Shown here: piece by piece, positions 19,258 through 26,855 of the stretch
Numbering within the stretch: position 1 is the stretch's first letter
How the letters are laid out: each line of letters opens with the position of its first letter
Origin: Oerskovia sp042887685
GTDB lineage: Bacteria; Actinomycetota; Actinomycetes; Actinomycetales; Cellulomonadaceae
DNA length: 64,000 bases
Direction of reading: 5' to 3'
Assembly (NCBI RefSeq): GCF_042887685.1
Contig: NZ_JBHVOS010000008.1
Location: 1 to 64,000 of the forward strand
Program-made: the position numbers and the translations under genes
The notes under the pieces: model-generated
Database searches by the model: none
Told to the model about the DNA's origin: nothing
Seen by the model: the letters and a program-made list of their open reading frames with translations, nothing else

Positions 19258-20183
19258 CAGGGCTCCTCGGTGCGGTCGGTCGTGGCTGTCGGGGCAGAGG
19301 GGTCGACCGGGGCAGAAGGGTCGACCGGGTCGGTGGGCCGGTCGGCCGGGCCGGCCGGGTCGGTCGGGCGCGCCGTGGCGGGCGGCGCCTCGGGCGAGGG
19401 GGCGGGTGAAGGGGGCGCGGCGCCGTCGGGCACGTACTCCGTGACGGTGACCGGCTGCCGCGGCTGCCGGACGACCTGCCCCACCACGATGGCCACGGCC
19501 GCCGCCGCGAGCACGGGGACCCCGGGCGGCACGAACGGGAGCAGCGCGACCGCCACCACGACGGCGAGCGCCGCGGTGAGCTGCATGACCCGGCTCGCGA
19601 GGCGGGGCCACAGGAGCGCGAGGAACGCGGCGCCCGCCGCGGCGTCGAGGCCCCACGCCTTGGGATCGCCCATGGCGTCCCCGGCGAGCGCGCCGACGAG
19701 CGTCAGCAGGTTCCAGACGACGAAGATCCCGACCCCGGTCCACCAGAACCCGGCCCGGAAGGCCGCCCTGCTGCGCTGCGCGGTCGCGACGGCCGTCGAC
19801 TCGTCGATCGTGACGTGGGCCGCCAGCACGCGCCGCCAGCCGTGCAGCGCGAGCAGCGGCGAGAGCTGGGCGCCGTACAGGGTGTTGCGCAGGCCGAGCA
19901 GGCCCGCGGTCGTGACCGCGGCGGCGGACGTCCCGCCCGAGGCGACGACGCCGAGGAGCGCGAACTGCGACCCGCCCGAGAACATGAGCAGGCTCAGGAC
20001 CATGGTCTGCGGCAGGCTCAGCCCCGCGACCACGGACAGCGCCCCGAACGAGATGCCGTAGAGGCCCGTCGCGATCGAGACGGACACGGCCTGCCGGACG
20101 GCGGCGCGCACCTCGGTGCGCTCGTCGGGGCCGGCCGCGGACTCGGCGGGCAGGGGCGAGTCGGCCCCGGAGGAGGTCTTCAC
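19257..20183 (-). CDS. azlC: AzlC family branched-chain amino acid exporter
   Basis: The GTG at 20183 gives 308 residues and begins 7 bases after the gabD stop; a GTG at 20243 would overlap gabD and is less likely. The AzlC core is clear: GLYGISFGALSVVAGLS, FSGGSQFALLGVV, LGLRNTLYGAQLSPLL and HVTIDESTAVA. It is longer than the usual 230-250 residues because of a Pro/Asp/Thr-rich cytoplasmic tail of about 60 residues. That tail includes an in-frame tandem repeat (SAPVDP, 18-bp units at 19291-19326). With AzlD it should expel branched-chain amino acids or analogues. Confidence 0.9.
   Translation of the reverse strand: MKTSSGADSPLPAESAAGPDERTEVRAAVRQAVSVSIATGLYGISFGALSVVAGLSLPQTMVLSLLMFSGGSQFALLGVVASGGTSAAAVTTAGLLGLRNTLYGAQLSPLLALHGWRRVLAAHVTIDESTAVATAQRSRAAFRAGFWWTGVGIFVVWNLLTLVGALAGDAMGDPKAWGLDAAAGAAFLALLWPRLASRVMQLTAALAVVVAVALLPFVPPGVPVLAAAAVAIVVGQVVRQPRQPVTVTEYVPDGAAPPSPAPSPEAPPATARPTDPAGPADRPTDPVDPSAPVDPSAPTATTDRTEEP
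19291..19326. repeat. Tandem 18-bp repeat inside azlC tail
   Basis: Two copies (19291-19308 and 19309-19326) differ at one base and encode SAPVDP units on the minus strand. The unit is 6 codons, so copy-number change would keep the frame. Confidence 0.8.
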
Positions 20184-20190
20184 GGTGGGG

Positions 20191-21669
20191 TCAGAGCGCG
20201 ACGTACACGGTCTCGAGGTACTCCTCGAGCCCAGCCTCGCCACCCTCGCGTCCGAGCCCGGACTGCTTCATGCCGCCGAAGGGCGCGCTCGCGTCCGAGA
20301 CCAGGCCGCGGTTGATCCCGATCATCCCGGCGTCGACCTCCTCGCCCACGCGCACCGCGCGTGCGAGGTCCCGGGTGTAGGCGTAGGCCGCGAGCCCGTA
20401 CTCGGTGTCGTTGGCCAGGGCGATGCCCTCGTCGTCGTCGGCGAACGCGACGATCGGGGCGACCGGCCCGAAGATCTCCTCGGTCACCGCGCGCGAGCCG
20501 GCGTCCACCCCGGTCAGGACCGTGGGGGAGTAGAAGTGCCCCGGCGAGCGCGGACGGTCGCCCCCCGTGAGGACCTGCGCGCCCTCGTCGGACGCGACCG
20601 CGACGAGCTCGTCGACCTTGTCGACGGCCTTGGCCTCGATGAGCGGCCCGACCTGCACGCCCTCCTCGCTGCCCGGCCCGACGCGCAGCTCCCCGAACGC
20701 CCGGGCGAGGCGCTGGCCGAAGTCGCGCGCGACGGCGTCGTGCACCAGGAAGCGGTTGGCCGCGACGCAGCTCTGCCCCGTGTTGCGAAGCTTGGCGACC
20801 AGGGCACCCTCGACCGCGGCGTCGAGGTCGGCGTCCGCGAAGACGAGGAACGGCGCGTTGCCGCCGAGCTCCATCGAGGTCCGCAGGACCTGGTCCGCGG
20901 CGCCCTTGAGGAGCGTGCGACCCACGCCCGTGGACCCGGTGAAGGAGAGCTTGCGCAGGCGCGGGTCCGCGAGGAGGGGCGTGGTCACCTCCGACGCCGA
21001 CGACGTCGGCACGACGTTGACCACGCCCGTCGGCAGGCCGCGGTCCTCCAGGTGACCACGGATGATCTCGGCGACCAGCGACGTCGTGAGCGGGGTCAGG
21101 TGCGCGGGCTTGATCACGACCGTGCAGCCCGCGGCCAGCGCCGGGCCGATCTTGCGCGTGGCCATCGCGATCGGGAAGTTCCACGGCGTGATGAGCAGCG
21201 CCGGACCCACGGGGCGACGCGAGACGAGCTGACGGTTCGCCCCGCCCGGCGCCGTGCGGACCAGGCCGTCGGTGCGCACGGCCTGCTCGGCGTACCAGCG
21301 CAGGAACTCGGCGCCGTACACGACCTCGGCACGCGCCTCGGCGAGCGGCTTGCCGCACTCGGCCGTGATGAGCGCGGCGATGTCGTCCGCGCGGGCCGTC
21401 AGCGTCGCGAAGACCGCGCGCAGCAGCTCGGAGCGCTCGCGCGGGGCGACGGCACGCCAGGCCGGGGCTGCGGCGTGCGCGGCCTCGAGCGCGCGCAGGC
21501 CGTCCGCGGGGCTCGCGTCCGAGACGTCGAACAGGACCTCCTCGGTCGCCGGATCGGCGACCTCGAACGTCCGGCCCCCCTCGGCCGGACCCCACTGGCC
21601 ACCGATCAGCAACCCGGTCGGCAGGTGCGAGACCAGGGCGGGGGACAGGGCGTTCGTGACGGGCGACAT
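20191..21669 (-). CDS. gabD: NAD(P)-dependent aldehyde dehydrogenase, succinate-semialdehyde type
   Basis: This 492-residue enzyme starts at the ATG at 21669, with GATACT 6 bases upstream on the minus strand. The ALDH signatures are complete: LLITPWNFPIAMATRKIGPALAAG (cofactor/oxyanion region), FTGSTGVG, MELGGNAPF with the general-base Glu, GQSCVAANR with the nucleophilic Cys, and FGGMKQSGLGREGG. Sequence and length fit the GabD class, which oxidises succinate semialdehyde to succinate in GABA breakdown; other semialdehydes are possible. It leads the operon with azlC and azlD and is divergent from dapA. Confidence 0.87.
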   Translation of the reverse strand: MSPVTNALSPALVSHLPTGLLIGGQWGPAEGGRTFEVADPATEEVLFDVSDASPADGLRALEAAHAAAPAWRAVAPRERSELLRAVFATLTARADDIAALITAECGKPLAEARAEVVYGAEFLRWYAEQAVRTDGLVRTAPGGANRQLVSRRPVGPALLITPWNFPIAMATRKIGPALAAGCTVVIKPAHLTPLTTSLVAEIIRGHLEDRGLPTGVVNVVPTSSASEVTTPLLADPRLRKLSFTGSTGVGRTLLKGAADQVLRTSMELGGNAPFLVFADADLDAAVEGALVAKLRNTGQSCVAANRFLVHDAVARDFGQRLARAFGELRVGPGSEEGVQVGPLIEAKAVDKVDELVAVASDEGAQVLTGGDRPRSPGHFYSPTVLTGVDAGSRAVTEEIFGPVAPIVAFADDDEGIALANDTEYGLAAYAYTRDLARAVRVGEEVDAGMIGINRGLVSDASAPFGGMKQSGLGREGGEAGLEEYLETVYVAL

Positions 21670-21675
21670 GGTTCG

Positions 21676-21681
21676 AGTATC
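21676..21681 (-). promoter_or_regulatory. -10 box GATACT of gabD operon
   Basis: On the minus strand GATACT ends 6 bases before the gabD ATG, which suggests a leaderless transcript. Confidence 0.45.
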
Positions 21682-21823
21682 ACGCGCGGCGCGCGGGTTC
21701 GCATCGACGGGTCCTCGTCGGCCGGCGACCCGCCGAGGTGACCTGCGCCTCGAACACCGCAGAACCTCGCGCCCGGACCGCTGGTACCCGTGGACCGACA
21801 CGCCGTTTCGGTCGCGCGCGCGG

Positions 21824-21829
21824 TAGTTT
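21824..21829 (+). promoter_or_regulatory. -10 box TAGTTT of dapA
   Basis: TAGTTT ends 6 bases before ATG 21836 with no ribosome site between (leaderless). Confidence 0.55.
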
Positions 21830-21835
21830 GTGCAC

Positions 21836-22762
21836 ATGGCACTTCCCCCCACGCAGGCCCGACCCTTCGGCGCCGTCCTGACCGCGATGGTCACCCCGAT
21901 GACCCTCGCCGGAGAGATCGACCTCGACGCAGCGGTCAAGGTCGCCAAGCACCTCGTGGACAACGGGAACGACGGGATCGTACTGAGCGGGACCACGGGC
22001 GAGTCGCCCACGACGCACGCACCCGAGAAGGCCGAGCTCATCCGCGCGGTCGTCGACGCCGTCGGAGACCGCGCGCACGTGCTGGCCGGCGCCGGCTCGA
22101 ACGACACCCAGCACGCCGTCCGCATGGCCGAGCAGGCCGCGGAGGCGGGCGCCCACGGGCTCCTCGTCGTGAGCCCCTACTACTCCCGCCCCTCCCAGGA
22201 GGGGCTGTACCGCCACATCGTGGCCGTCGCCGACGCGACGCCGCTGCCCGTGATGGTCTACGACGTCCCGGGCCGCTCGGGCGTCCGCATCGCCCCGGCG
22301 ACGATCGAGCGCCTCGCCGCGCACGAGCGCATCGTCGCGAACAAGGACGCGACGGGCGACGTCTACACCGCGGCCAAGCTCATCGAGTCGACCGGCCTCG
22401 CCTGGTACAGCGGGGACGACGCCATGCTGCTGCCGTTCCTCGCGCACGGCGCCGCCGGCATCGTGTCCGTGTCCGCGCACGTGGTCGGCGCGCGCTTCGC
22501 CCAGGTCGTCGCGGCGTTCGACGCCGGTGACAACGCGGCGGCCCTCGCGGCCTTCCGCTCCGTCACCCCGACGATCGACGCCATCAACGGAGCGGGCTTC
22601 CAGGCCGTCATGGCCAAGGCCGCGCTCCAGCTCCTCGGAGTCACCGAGAACCGATACCTCAGGCTGCCGTACGTCGCAGCCACGGACGACGAGGTCGCCG
22701 TCGTCCGCGCCGGTCTGGAGGCCTCCGGCCTGCTGGACCCGGTGACCCCGCGGCCACGCTGA
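21836..22762 (+). CDS. dapA: 4-hydroxy-tetrahydrodipicolinate synthase
   Basis: This 308-residue TIM-barrel aldolase condenses pyruvate with aspartate semialdehyde, the committed step to diaminopimelate and lysine. The Schiff-base lysine is K170 in VANKDATGD. The substrate loop GTTGESPT and the tyrosine region SPYYSRPSQEGL are intact. ATG 21836 was preferred over GTG 21830 because the -10 box ends at 21829. It is followed after 28 bases by RNase J, the same order as in mycobacteria and streptomycetes. Confidence 0.97.
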   Translation: MALPPTQARPFGAVLTAMVTPMTLAGEIDLDAAVKVAKHLVDNGNDGIVLSGTTGESPTTHAPEKAELIRAVVDAVGDRAHVLAGAGSNDTQHAVRMAEQAAEAGAHGLLVVSPYYSRPSQEGLYRHIVAVADATPLPVMVYDVPGRSGVRIAPATIERLAAHERIVANKDATGDVYTAAKLIESTGLAWYSGDDAMLLPFLAHGAAGIVSVSAHVVGARFAQVVAAFDAGDNAAALAAFRSVTPTIDAINGAGFQAVMAKAALQLLGVTENRYLRLPYVAATDDEVAVVRAGLEASGLLDPVTPRPR

Positions 22763-22790
22763 ACAAGCTGAACAAAGGCCAGGAGGCCCC

Positions 22791-24476
22791 GTGAGCCACC
22801 CTCACCCCGAACTGTCCCTGCCCCCCGCGCTGCCGGCCGGTGCCCTGCGCATCGTCGCCCTCGGCGGCCTGGGCGAGGTCGGACGCAACATGGCCGTCCT
22901 CGAGTACGACGGGCGTCTGCTCGTCATCGACTGCGGTGTCCTCTTCCCCGAGGACAACCAGCCCGGCGTGGACCTGATCCTGCCGGACTTCGACTACATC
23001 AAGGACCGTCTCGACGACATCGAGGCGATCATCCTGACGCACGGCCACGAGGACCACATCGGTGCCGTGCCGTACCTGCTGCGCCTGCGCCGCGACATCC
23101 CCCTGGTGGGCTCGCAGCTCACGCTCGCGTTCATCTCGGCCAAGCTCAAGGAGCACCGCATCGCCCCCGTGACCCGCGTGGTCAAGGAGGACGAGACGGT
23201 CGAGCTCGGCCCCTTCAGCTGCGAGTTCGTCGCGGTCAACCACTCCATCCCGGACGCGCTCGCGGTCGCGGTCACCACGGGGGCCGGCACGGTCCTGCAC
23301 ACGGGCGACTTCAAGATGGACCAGCTGCCGCTCGACGGCCGCGTCACGGACCTGCGTGCCTTCGCGCGCCTGGGCGAGAAGGGCGTCGACCTGTTCATGG
23401 TCGACTCGACCAACGCCGAGGTCCCGGGCTTCGTGACCCCCGAGGTCGAGATCGGGCCCGTCCTGGACAGCGTCTTCGGCGCCTCGGACAAGCGGATCAT
23501 CGTCGCGTCGTTCTCCTCGCACGTGCACCGCGTCCAGCAGGTCCTCAACGCCGCGCACAACCACGGCCGCCGCGTCGCTCTCGTCGGTCGTTCGATGGTC
23601 CGCAACATGGGCATCGCGGCCGAGCTCGGCTACCTCAAGGTGCCGGACGGCGTCCTGATCGACCTCAAGAAGGTCGACTCGCTGCGTGACGACGAGATCG
23701 TGCTCATGTGCACGGGCTCGCAGGGCGAGCCCATGGCCGCGCTGTCGCGCATGGCCAACGGTGACCACAAGGTCTCGGTCGGCCACGGTGACACCGTGAT
23801 CCTCGCGTCGTCGCTCATCCCGGGCAACGAGAACGCGGTCTTCCGCATCATCAACGGCCTCACGCGCCTCGGCGCGCGCGTCGTGCACGGCGGCAACGCC
23901 AAGGTGCACGTCTCGGGCCACGCGAGCGCGGGCGAGCTCATCTACTGCTACAACATCCTGCGGCCCAAGAACGTCATGCCCGTGCACGGCGAGGTCCGCC
24001 ACCTCGTCGCCAACGGGGCGCTCGCCGTCAAGACGGGTGTGCCCGCCGACCGCGTGGTCCTCGCCGAGGACGGCGTGGTCGTGGACCTCGTCGACGGCAA
24101 GGCCTCGGTCGTGGGCGCTGTCCCGTGCGGCTACGTGTACGTGGACGGGTCGAGCGTCGGCGAGCTCACGGACGCCGAGCTCAAGGACCGTCAGATCCTC
24201 GGCGAGGAGGGCTTCATCTCGCTGTTCGCCGTGGTCGACTCCGCGACGGGCAAGGTCATCGCCGGCCCGCACATCCTCGCGCGCGGTTTCGCCGAGGACG
24301 ACGCCGTGTTCGAGGACGTCCGCCCGCAGGTCGTCCAGGCCCTCGAGGACGCCATCTCGGGTGGCGCCACGGACGTCCACCAGCTCCAGCAGGTCATGCG
24401 CCGTGTGGTCGGGCGCTGGGTGTCGAACCGCCTGCGTCGTCGCCCGATGATCGTCCCGGTCGTGGTCGAGGCCTGA
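22791..24476 (+). CDS. rnj: Ribonuclease J
   Basis: This 561-residue enzyme starts at GTG 22791 behind AGGAGG (22781-22786). The metallo-beta-lactamase motif HGHEDH is at residues 84-89 and further zinc ligands lie in HTGDFKMD. The beta-CASP domain includes MVDSTNAE, SFSSHVHRVQQV, CTGSQGEP and GHASAGEL with MPVHGE. The C-terminal dimerisation domain ends RRRPMIVPVVVE. It has endonuclease and 5'-3' exonuclease activity in rRNA and mRNA processing. Two strong terminator hairpins follow. Confidence 0.97.
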   Translation: MSHPHPELSLPPALPAGALRIVALGGLGEVGRNMAVLEYDGRLLVIDCGVLFPEDNQPGVDLILPDFDYIKDRLDDIEAIILTHGHEDHIGAVPYLLRLRRDIPLVGSQLTLAFISAKLKEHRIAPVTRVVKEDETVELGPFSCEFVAVNHSIPDALAVAVTTGAGTVLHTGDFKMDQLPLDGRVTDLRAFARLGEKGVDLFMVDSTNAEVPGFVTPEVEIGPVLDSVFGASDKRIIVASFSSHVHRVQQVLNAAHNHGRRVALVGRSMVRNMGIAAELGYLKVPDGVLIDLKKVDSLRDDEIVLMCTGSQGEPMAALSRMANGDHKVSVGHGDTVILASSLIPGNENAVFRIINGLTRLGARVVHGGNAKVHVSGHASAGELIYCYNILRPKNVMPVHGEVRHLVANGALAVKTGVPADRVVLAEDGVVVDLVDGKASVVGAVPCGYVYVDGSSVGELTDAELKDRQILGEEGFISLFAVVDSATGKVIAGPHILARGFAEDDAVFEDVRPQVVQALEDAISGGATDVHQLQQVMRRVVGRWVSNRLRRRPMIVPVVVEA

Positions 24477-24486
24477 CGGTCCTTCC

Positions 24487-24520
24487 CGGGCGCGTCGTCC
24501 CCCCCCGGACGATGCGCCCG
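24487..24520 (+). terminator. First terminator hairpin after rnj
   Basis: A 14-bp stem (24487-24500 with 24507-24520, one G-U pair) surrounds a six-C loop, starting 11 bases after the rnj stop. Confidence 0.8.
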
Positions 24521-24525
24521 TAGGG

Positions 24526-24560
24526 CTTGGACGGAGCGCTGTCCTGGCGCTCCGTCCGAG
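24526..24560 (+). terminator. Second terminator hairpin after rnj
   Basis: A 14-bp stem (24526-24539 with 24547-24560, one G-U pair) with a 7-base loop lies directly behind the first hairpin. The 160 bases from here to the next promoter show nothing else recognisable. Confidence 0.8.
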
Positions 24561-24720
24561 CCTTCGGGAGGCCGCCTCGTCCTACCAGCGACCTGCCGAC
24601 GTCCCGCCGTCGCAGGGCTGTCCGGTGGCGCCCCCACCGGCCCTCGGCCTCAGGGTGGCACCTCTGCAGGCACCGGCGCCCGGCTGGTCCTGACGAGGCA
24701 CGATCTCCCGGGCGAGGTCG

Positions 24721-24742
24721 TGTCGGTGCGGGTCGCTAGCAT
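24721..24742 (+). promoter_or_regulatory. RecA-NDp/PafBC-type DNA-damage promoter of the Imm51-like gene
   Basis: TGTCGGTG (24721-24728), eight bases, then TAGCAT (24737-24742) 7 bases before ATG 24750. The spacing equals that in front of recA and dinG in this window. It matches the mycobacterial LexA-independent damage promoter TTGTCRGTG-N8-TANNNT except for the first T. Confidence 0.65.
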
Positions 24743-24749
24743 CGCGGCC

Positions 24750-25115
24750 ATGGCAACCTCAGCAGACTTCGCAGACCTCGCCCCGGTCCTCCTCGTGACC
24801 CACGACGCGAGCTCGAGCATCATCTACTCGCCGGGCGGGCCCGAGTACCTCGTGCACCAGGGCGCGCTCGAGCGCCACGGTGTCGAGGGGTCGGGCTACG
24901 ACTTCGCGGGAGCGCTCCAGGCGGTCCTCACCGACGAGTCGCCCGCGACGCTCGACGCGGTCGGGTTCGATCCCGAGGGCGGGATGCTGAGCGTCTACGG
25001 CACGGACCTCGACGCGCTCCTGGTCGCGGCCCGGCACCTGTCGCGGATCATCGCCGACGACGCCGCGCTGGACGCCGCCCTCGCGCGGTCGGTCGAGCTC
25101 GGTCTCGACGACTGA
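24750..25115 (+). CDS. Imm51-like immunity protein
   Basis: This 121-residue acidic cytoplasmic protein resembles the Imm51 immunity family as I know it: an N-terminal VLLVTHDASSSIIY strand, an EGSGYDFAGALQAVL helix, FDPEGGMLSVYG in the middle, and a helical end closing ELGLDD. Imm51 proteins neutralise nuclease-type polymorphic toxins. No toxin gene is adjacent, so it is an orphan immunity gene or has been recruited for another job. A SUKH-type gene follows after 7 bases. The promoter is a damage-type TGTCGGTG-N8-TAGCAT. The family assignment is from memory and moderately secure. Confidence 0.65.
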   Translation: MATSADFADLAPVLLVTHDASSSIIYSPGGPEYLVHQGALERHGVEGSGYDFAGALQAVLTDESPATLDAVGFDPEGGMLSVYGTDLDALLVAARHLSRIIADDAALDAALARSVELGLDD

Positions 25116-25122
25116 GGACCCC

Positions 25123-25659
25123 GTGACGGACGAGCTCACGCTCACCGGGAAGCCCGCGCTCGACGCCGTCGCGACCGAGCTGCTGGAGGGTTTCCGGTTC
25201 GACGACGGAGAGGGGTTCCCGTCCTCGTACCGGCGGCTCGTCGGGCGGGCGGGGTTCTGCCGCCTGTTCGGTCTCTGGCTCGTGTACCCGCCGGCCCGTG
25301 ACGGGTTCGCCGACGGGTGGCAGCACCGGGCCGCGCGCCTCACCGACCGCTTCCGTGCGACCTACGAGGACGGACAGGCCGAGGGGTTCGACTGGATGGT
25401 CGAGCCCGACGGGGACTGGTCGATCGCCCGGCGGCTCGTCGTCTTCGCGTTCAGCGAGAACGGCGACGCGCTGCTCTGGGACCCCTCGACGCGGACGGGC
25501 GGCGAGCTCGCCGTCTGGTGCAGCACCGGTCTGAACGCGCTCACCCTCCTGGGGGCGTCGTGGTCCCTCGCGCTGCCCCGGCTGCGCGCGCTGAGCGAGC
25601 CGTTCGCGACGGGAGCGGCCGCCGACGTCGAGTGCCTGACGCCCGCACGCGTCGGGTGA
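25123..25659 (+). CDS. SMI1/KNR4 (SUKH) family immunity-like protein
   Basis: This 178-residue cytoplasmic protein begins at GTG 25123, 7 bases after the Imm51-like gene, so they share a transcript. The pattern LPxSYRRLVGRAGFCRLFG-like start, an FDWMVEPDG strand, a VVFAFSENGDALLWDP core and a late W-rich segment fit SUKH proteins, common immunity proteins of polymorphic toxin systems; some SUKH members have other roles. The last seven codons (LTPARVG) lie in the first unit of a 20-bp tandem repeat, so slippage there would alter the C-terminus. Confidence 0.6.
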   Translation: MTDELTLTGKPALDAVATELLEGFRFDDGEGFPSSYRRLVGRAGFCRLFGLWLVYPPARDGFADGWQHRAARLTDRFRATYEDGQAEGFDWMVEPDGDWSIARRLVVFAFSENGDALLWDPSTRTGGELAVWCSTGLNALTLLGASWSLALPRLRALSEPFATGAAADVECLTPARVG

Positions 25660-25700
25660 CGCCCGCACGCGTCGGGTAGCGCCCGCCCGCGTCGGGTGGC
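25641..25700. repeat. Three 20-bp tandem repeats over a gene end
   Basis: Units at 25641-25660, 25661-25680 and 25681-25700 share GCCCG(C)(A/C)CGCGTCGGGT and differ at only a few positions. The stop codon of the SUKH-like gene is in the first unit. The unit length is not a multiple of three. Confidence 0.9.
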
Positions 25701-25745
25701 GCGGCGGGCGCAGCGCCGCGGTGCCCGCACCGGCCGTCCGGAGGG

Positions 25746-26690
25746 CTAGGCGGGGCGTGTGCCGCGCAGGTGGTCGAGCTGCTTGCGGTGCTCGCCCACG
25801 ACCCACTCGCCCGTGATGCGCAGGTCCCCGGAGGCGAGCGTCGCACCCTGGGTGGCGTCGCCGCTCGCCTCGGCCTCCAGGACGTCCAGGTAGGCCCGGT
25901 CGGCGCCGAAGCGCTCCCAGATCGCGTCGCTGCCCGTGGCGACGTGCCCGTGTCCCGGGACGAGGGTGTGCACGCCGTGCTCGGAGACCGCGCGCTCGAG
26001 CACGTCGAGGCCCGCGCGGTACGCGCCCACGGGGTCGGGGGACTCGAGGTCGAGGAGCGGCACCTCGATGTCCGAGAGCATGTCTCCCACGACGATCACC
26101 CCGGCGCCCGGCAGGACGAGCGCGCCGTGGCCGGGCGCGTGCGCCTGGTGCTCGACCACGAGCACGAGGGGCTCCGCGGCGCCGGTCGCCACGCCGGGCA
26201 CCGCCGCAGCGCCCGACGGCGTCGCGCGCCCGGGCCCGTCGGGCCACGGCAGGTGCCGCCCGTCCGCATGCCCGGCTCCGGTGGAGCGGTCGGTCTCCGC
26301 CGGGGGCACCGGCGTGAGGTGGCCGAACAGGGTGAGGTCGTGCCCCGGGGCCTCGCGCTCGACCTTCACGAGGTCCTCGGCGAGGCTCCGCTCCTGGGCG
26401 CGCACCGCCGTCGGGCAGGCCCAGCGCGGGACGTCGCCCAGCGACCGGGACCACAGGACGTGGTCCCAGTGCGGGTGGGTCGAGAACCCGGCGGTGACGC
26501 GCCAGCCACGGTGCTCGATCGCGGCCGCGAGCGACTCGACCTCGGCGACCGTGATGCCCGGGTCCACGACCAGGGCCCGTCCGTCCGGGGCCACGACGAC
26601 GGTCGTGATGCTCGTCCAGATCTCGGCCGTGGCGACGTGCACGCCGTCGGCGATCTCGCGCAGGCCGCGCAGCGGGGGAGGGGTGCTCAT
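25746..26690 (-). CDS. Metallo-beta-lactamase-fold hydrolase
   Basis: This 314-residue protein starts at the ATG at 26690; the frame continues upstream without support. The zinc motif reads STHPHWDHV (HxHxDH), further ligands are in VEHQAHAPGHG, VVGDM and LVPGHG, as in glyoxalase II or quorum-quenching-type hydrolases. A 40-residue Pro/Gly/Ala-rich insertion separates the first two zinc regions. The substrate is unknown. It is divergent from ftsK; CAGGAT lies 6 bases before the start on the minus strand. Confidence 0.82.
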   Translation of the reverse strand: MSTPPPLRGLREIADGVHVATAEIWTSITTVVVAPDGRALVVDPGITVAEVESLAAAIEHRGWRVTAGFSTHPHWDHVLWSRSLGDVPRWACPTAVRAQERSLAEDLVKVEREAPGHDLTLFGHLTPVPPAETDRSTGAGHADGRHLPWPDGPGRATPSGAAAVPGVATGAAEPLVLVVEHQAHAPGHGALVLPGAGVIVVGDMLSDIEVPLLDLESPDPVGAYRAGLDVLERAVSEHGVHTLVPGHGHVATGSDAIWERFGADRAYLDVLEAEASGDATQGATLASGDLRITGEWVVGEHRKQLDHLRGTRPA

Positions 26691-26855
26691 GCCCCGATCC
26701 TGCCCCGGTCGGGCCACCCGCCGCGACCGCTCCCGCCCGGCACGCCATGGCGCAGTGCCTCCGGGCAGGCCGGGGAGGTTGCCGGATTCGTCACAGGACA
26801 CGCGCCCTCGGGGTGCGGGTCCGGCCTGGCGTGCACGGGTACGGTGGTGCGTACT

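Noticed and set aside
25770..26855. Upstream extension of the ftsK frame
   Set aside because: It overlaps the metallo-hydrolase gene in antisense and lacks any recognisable domain.
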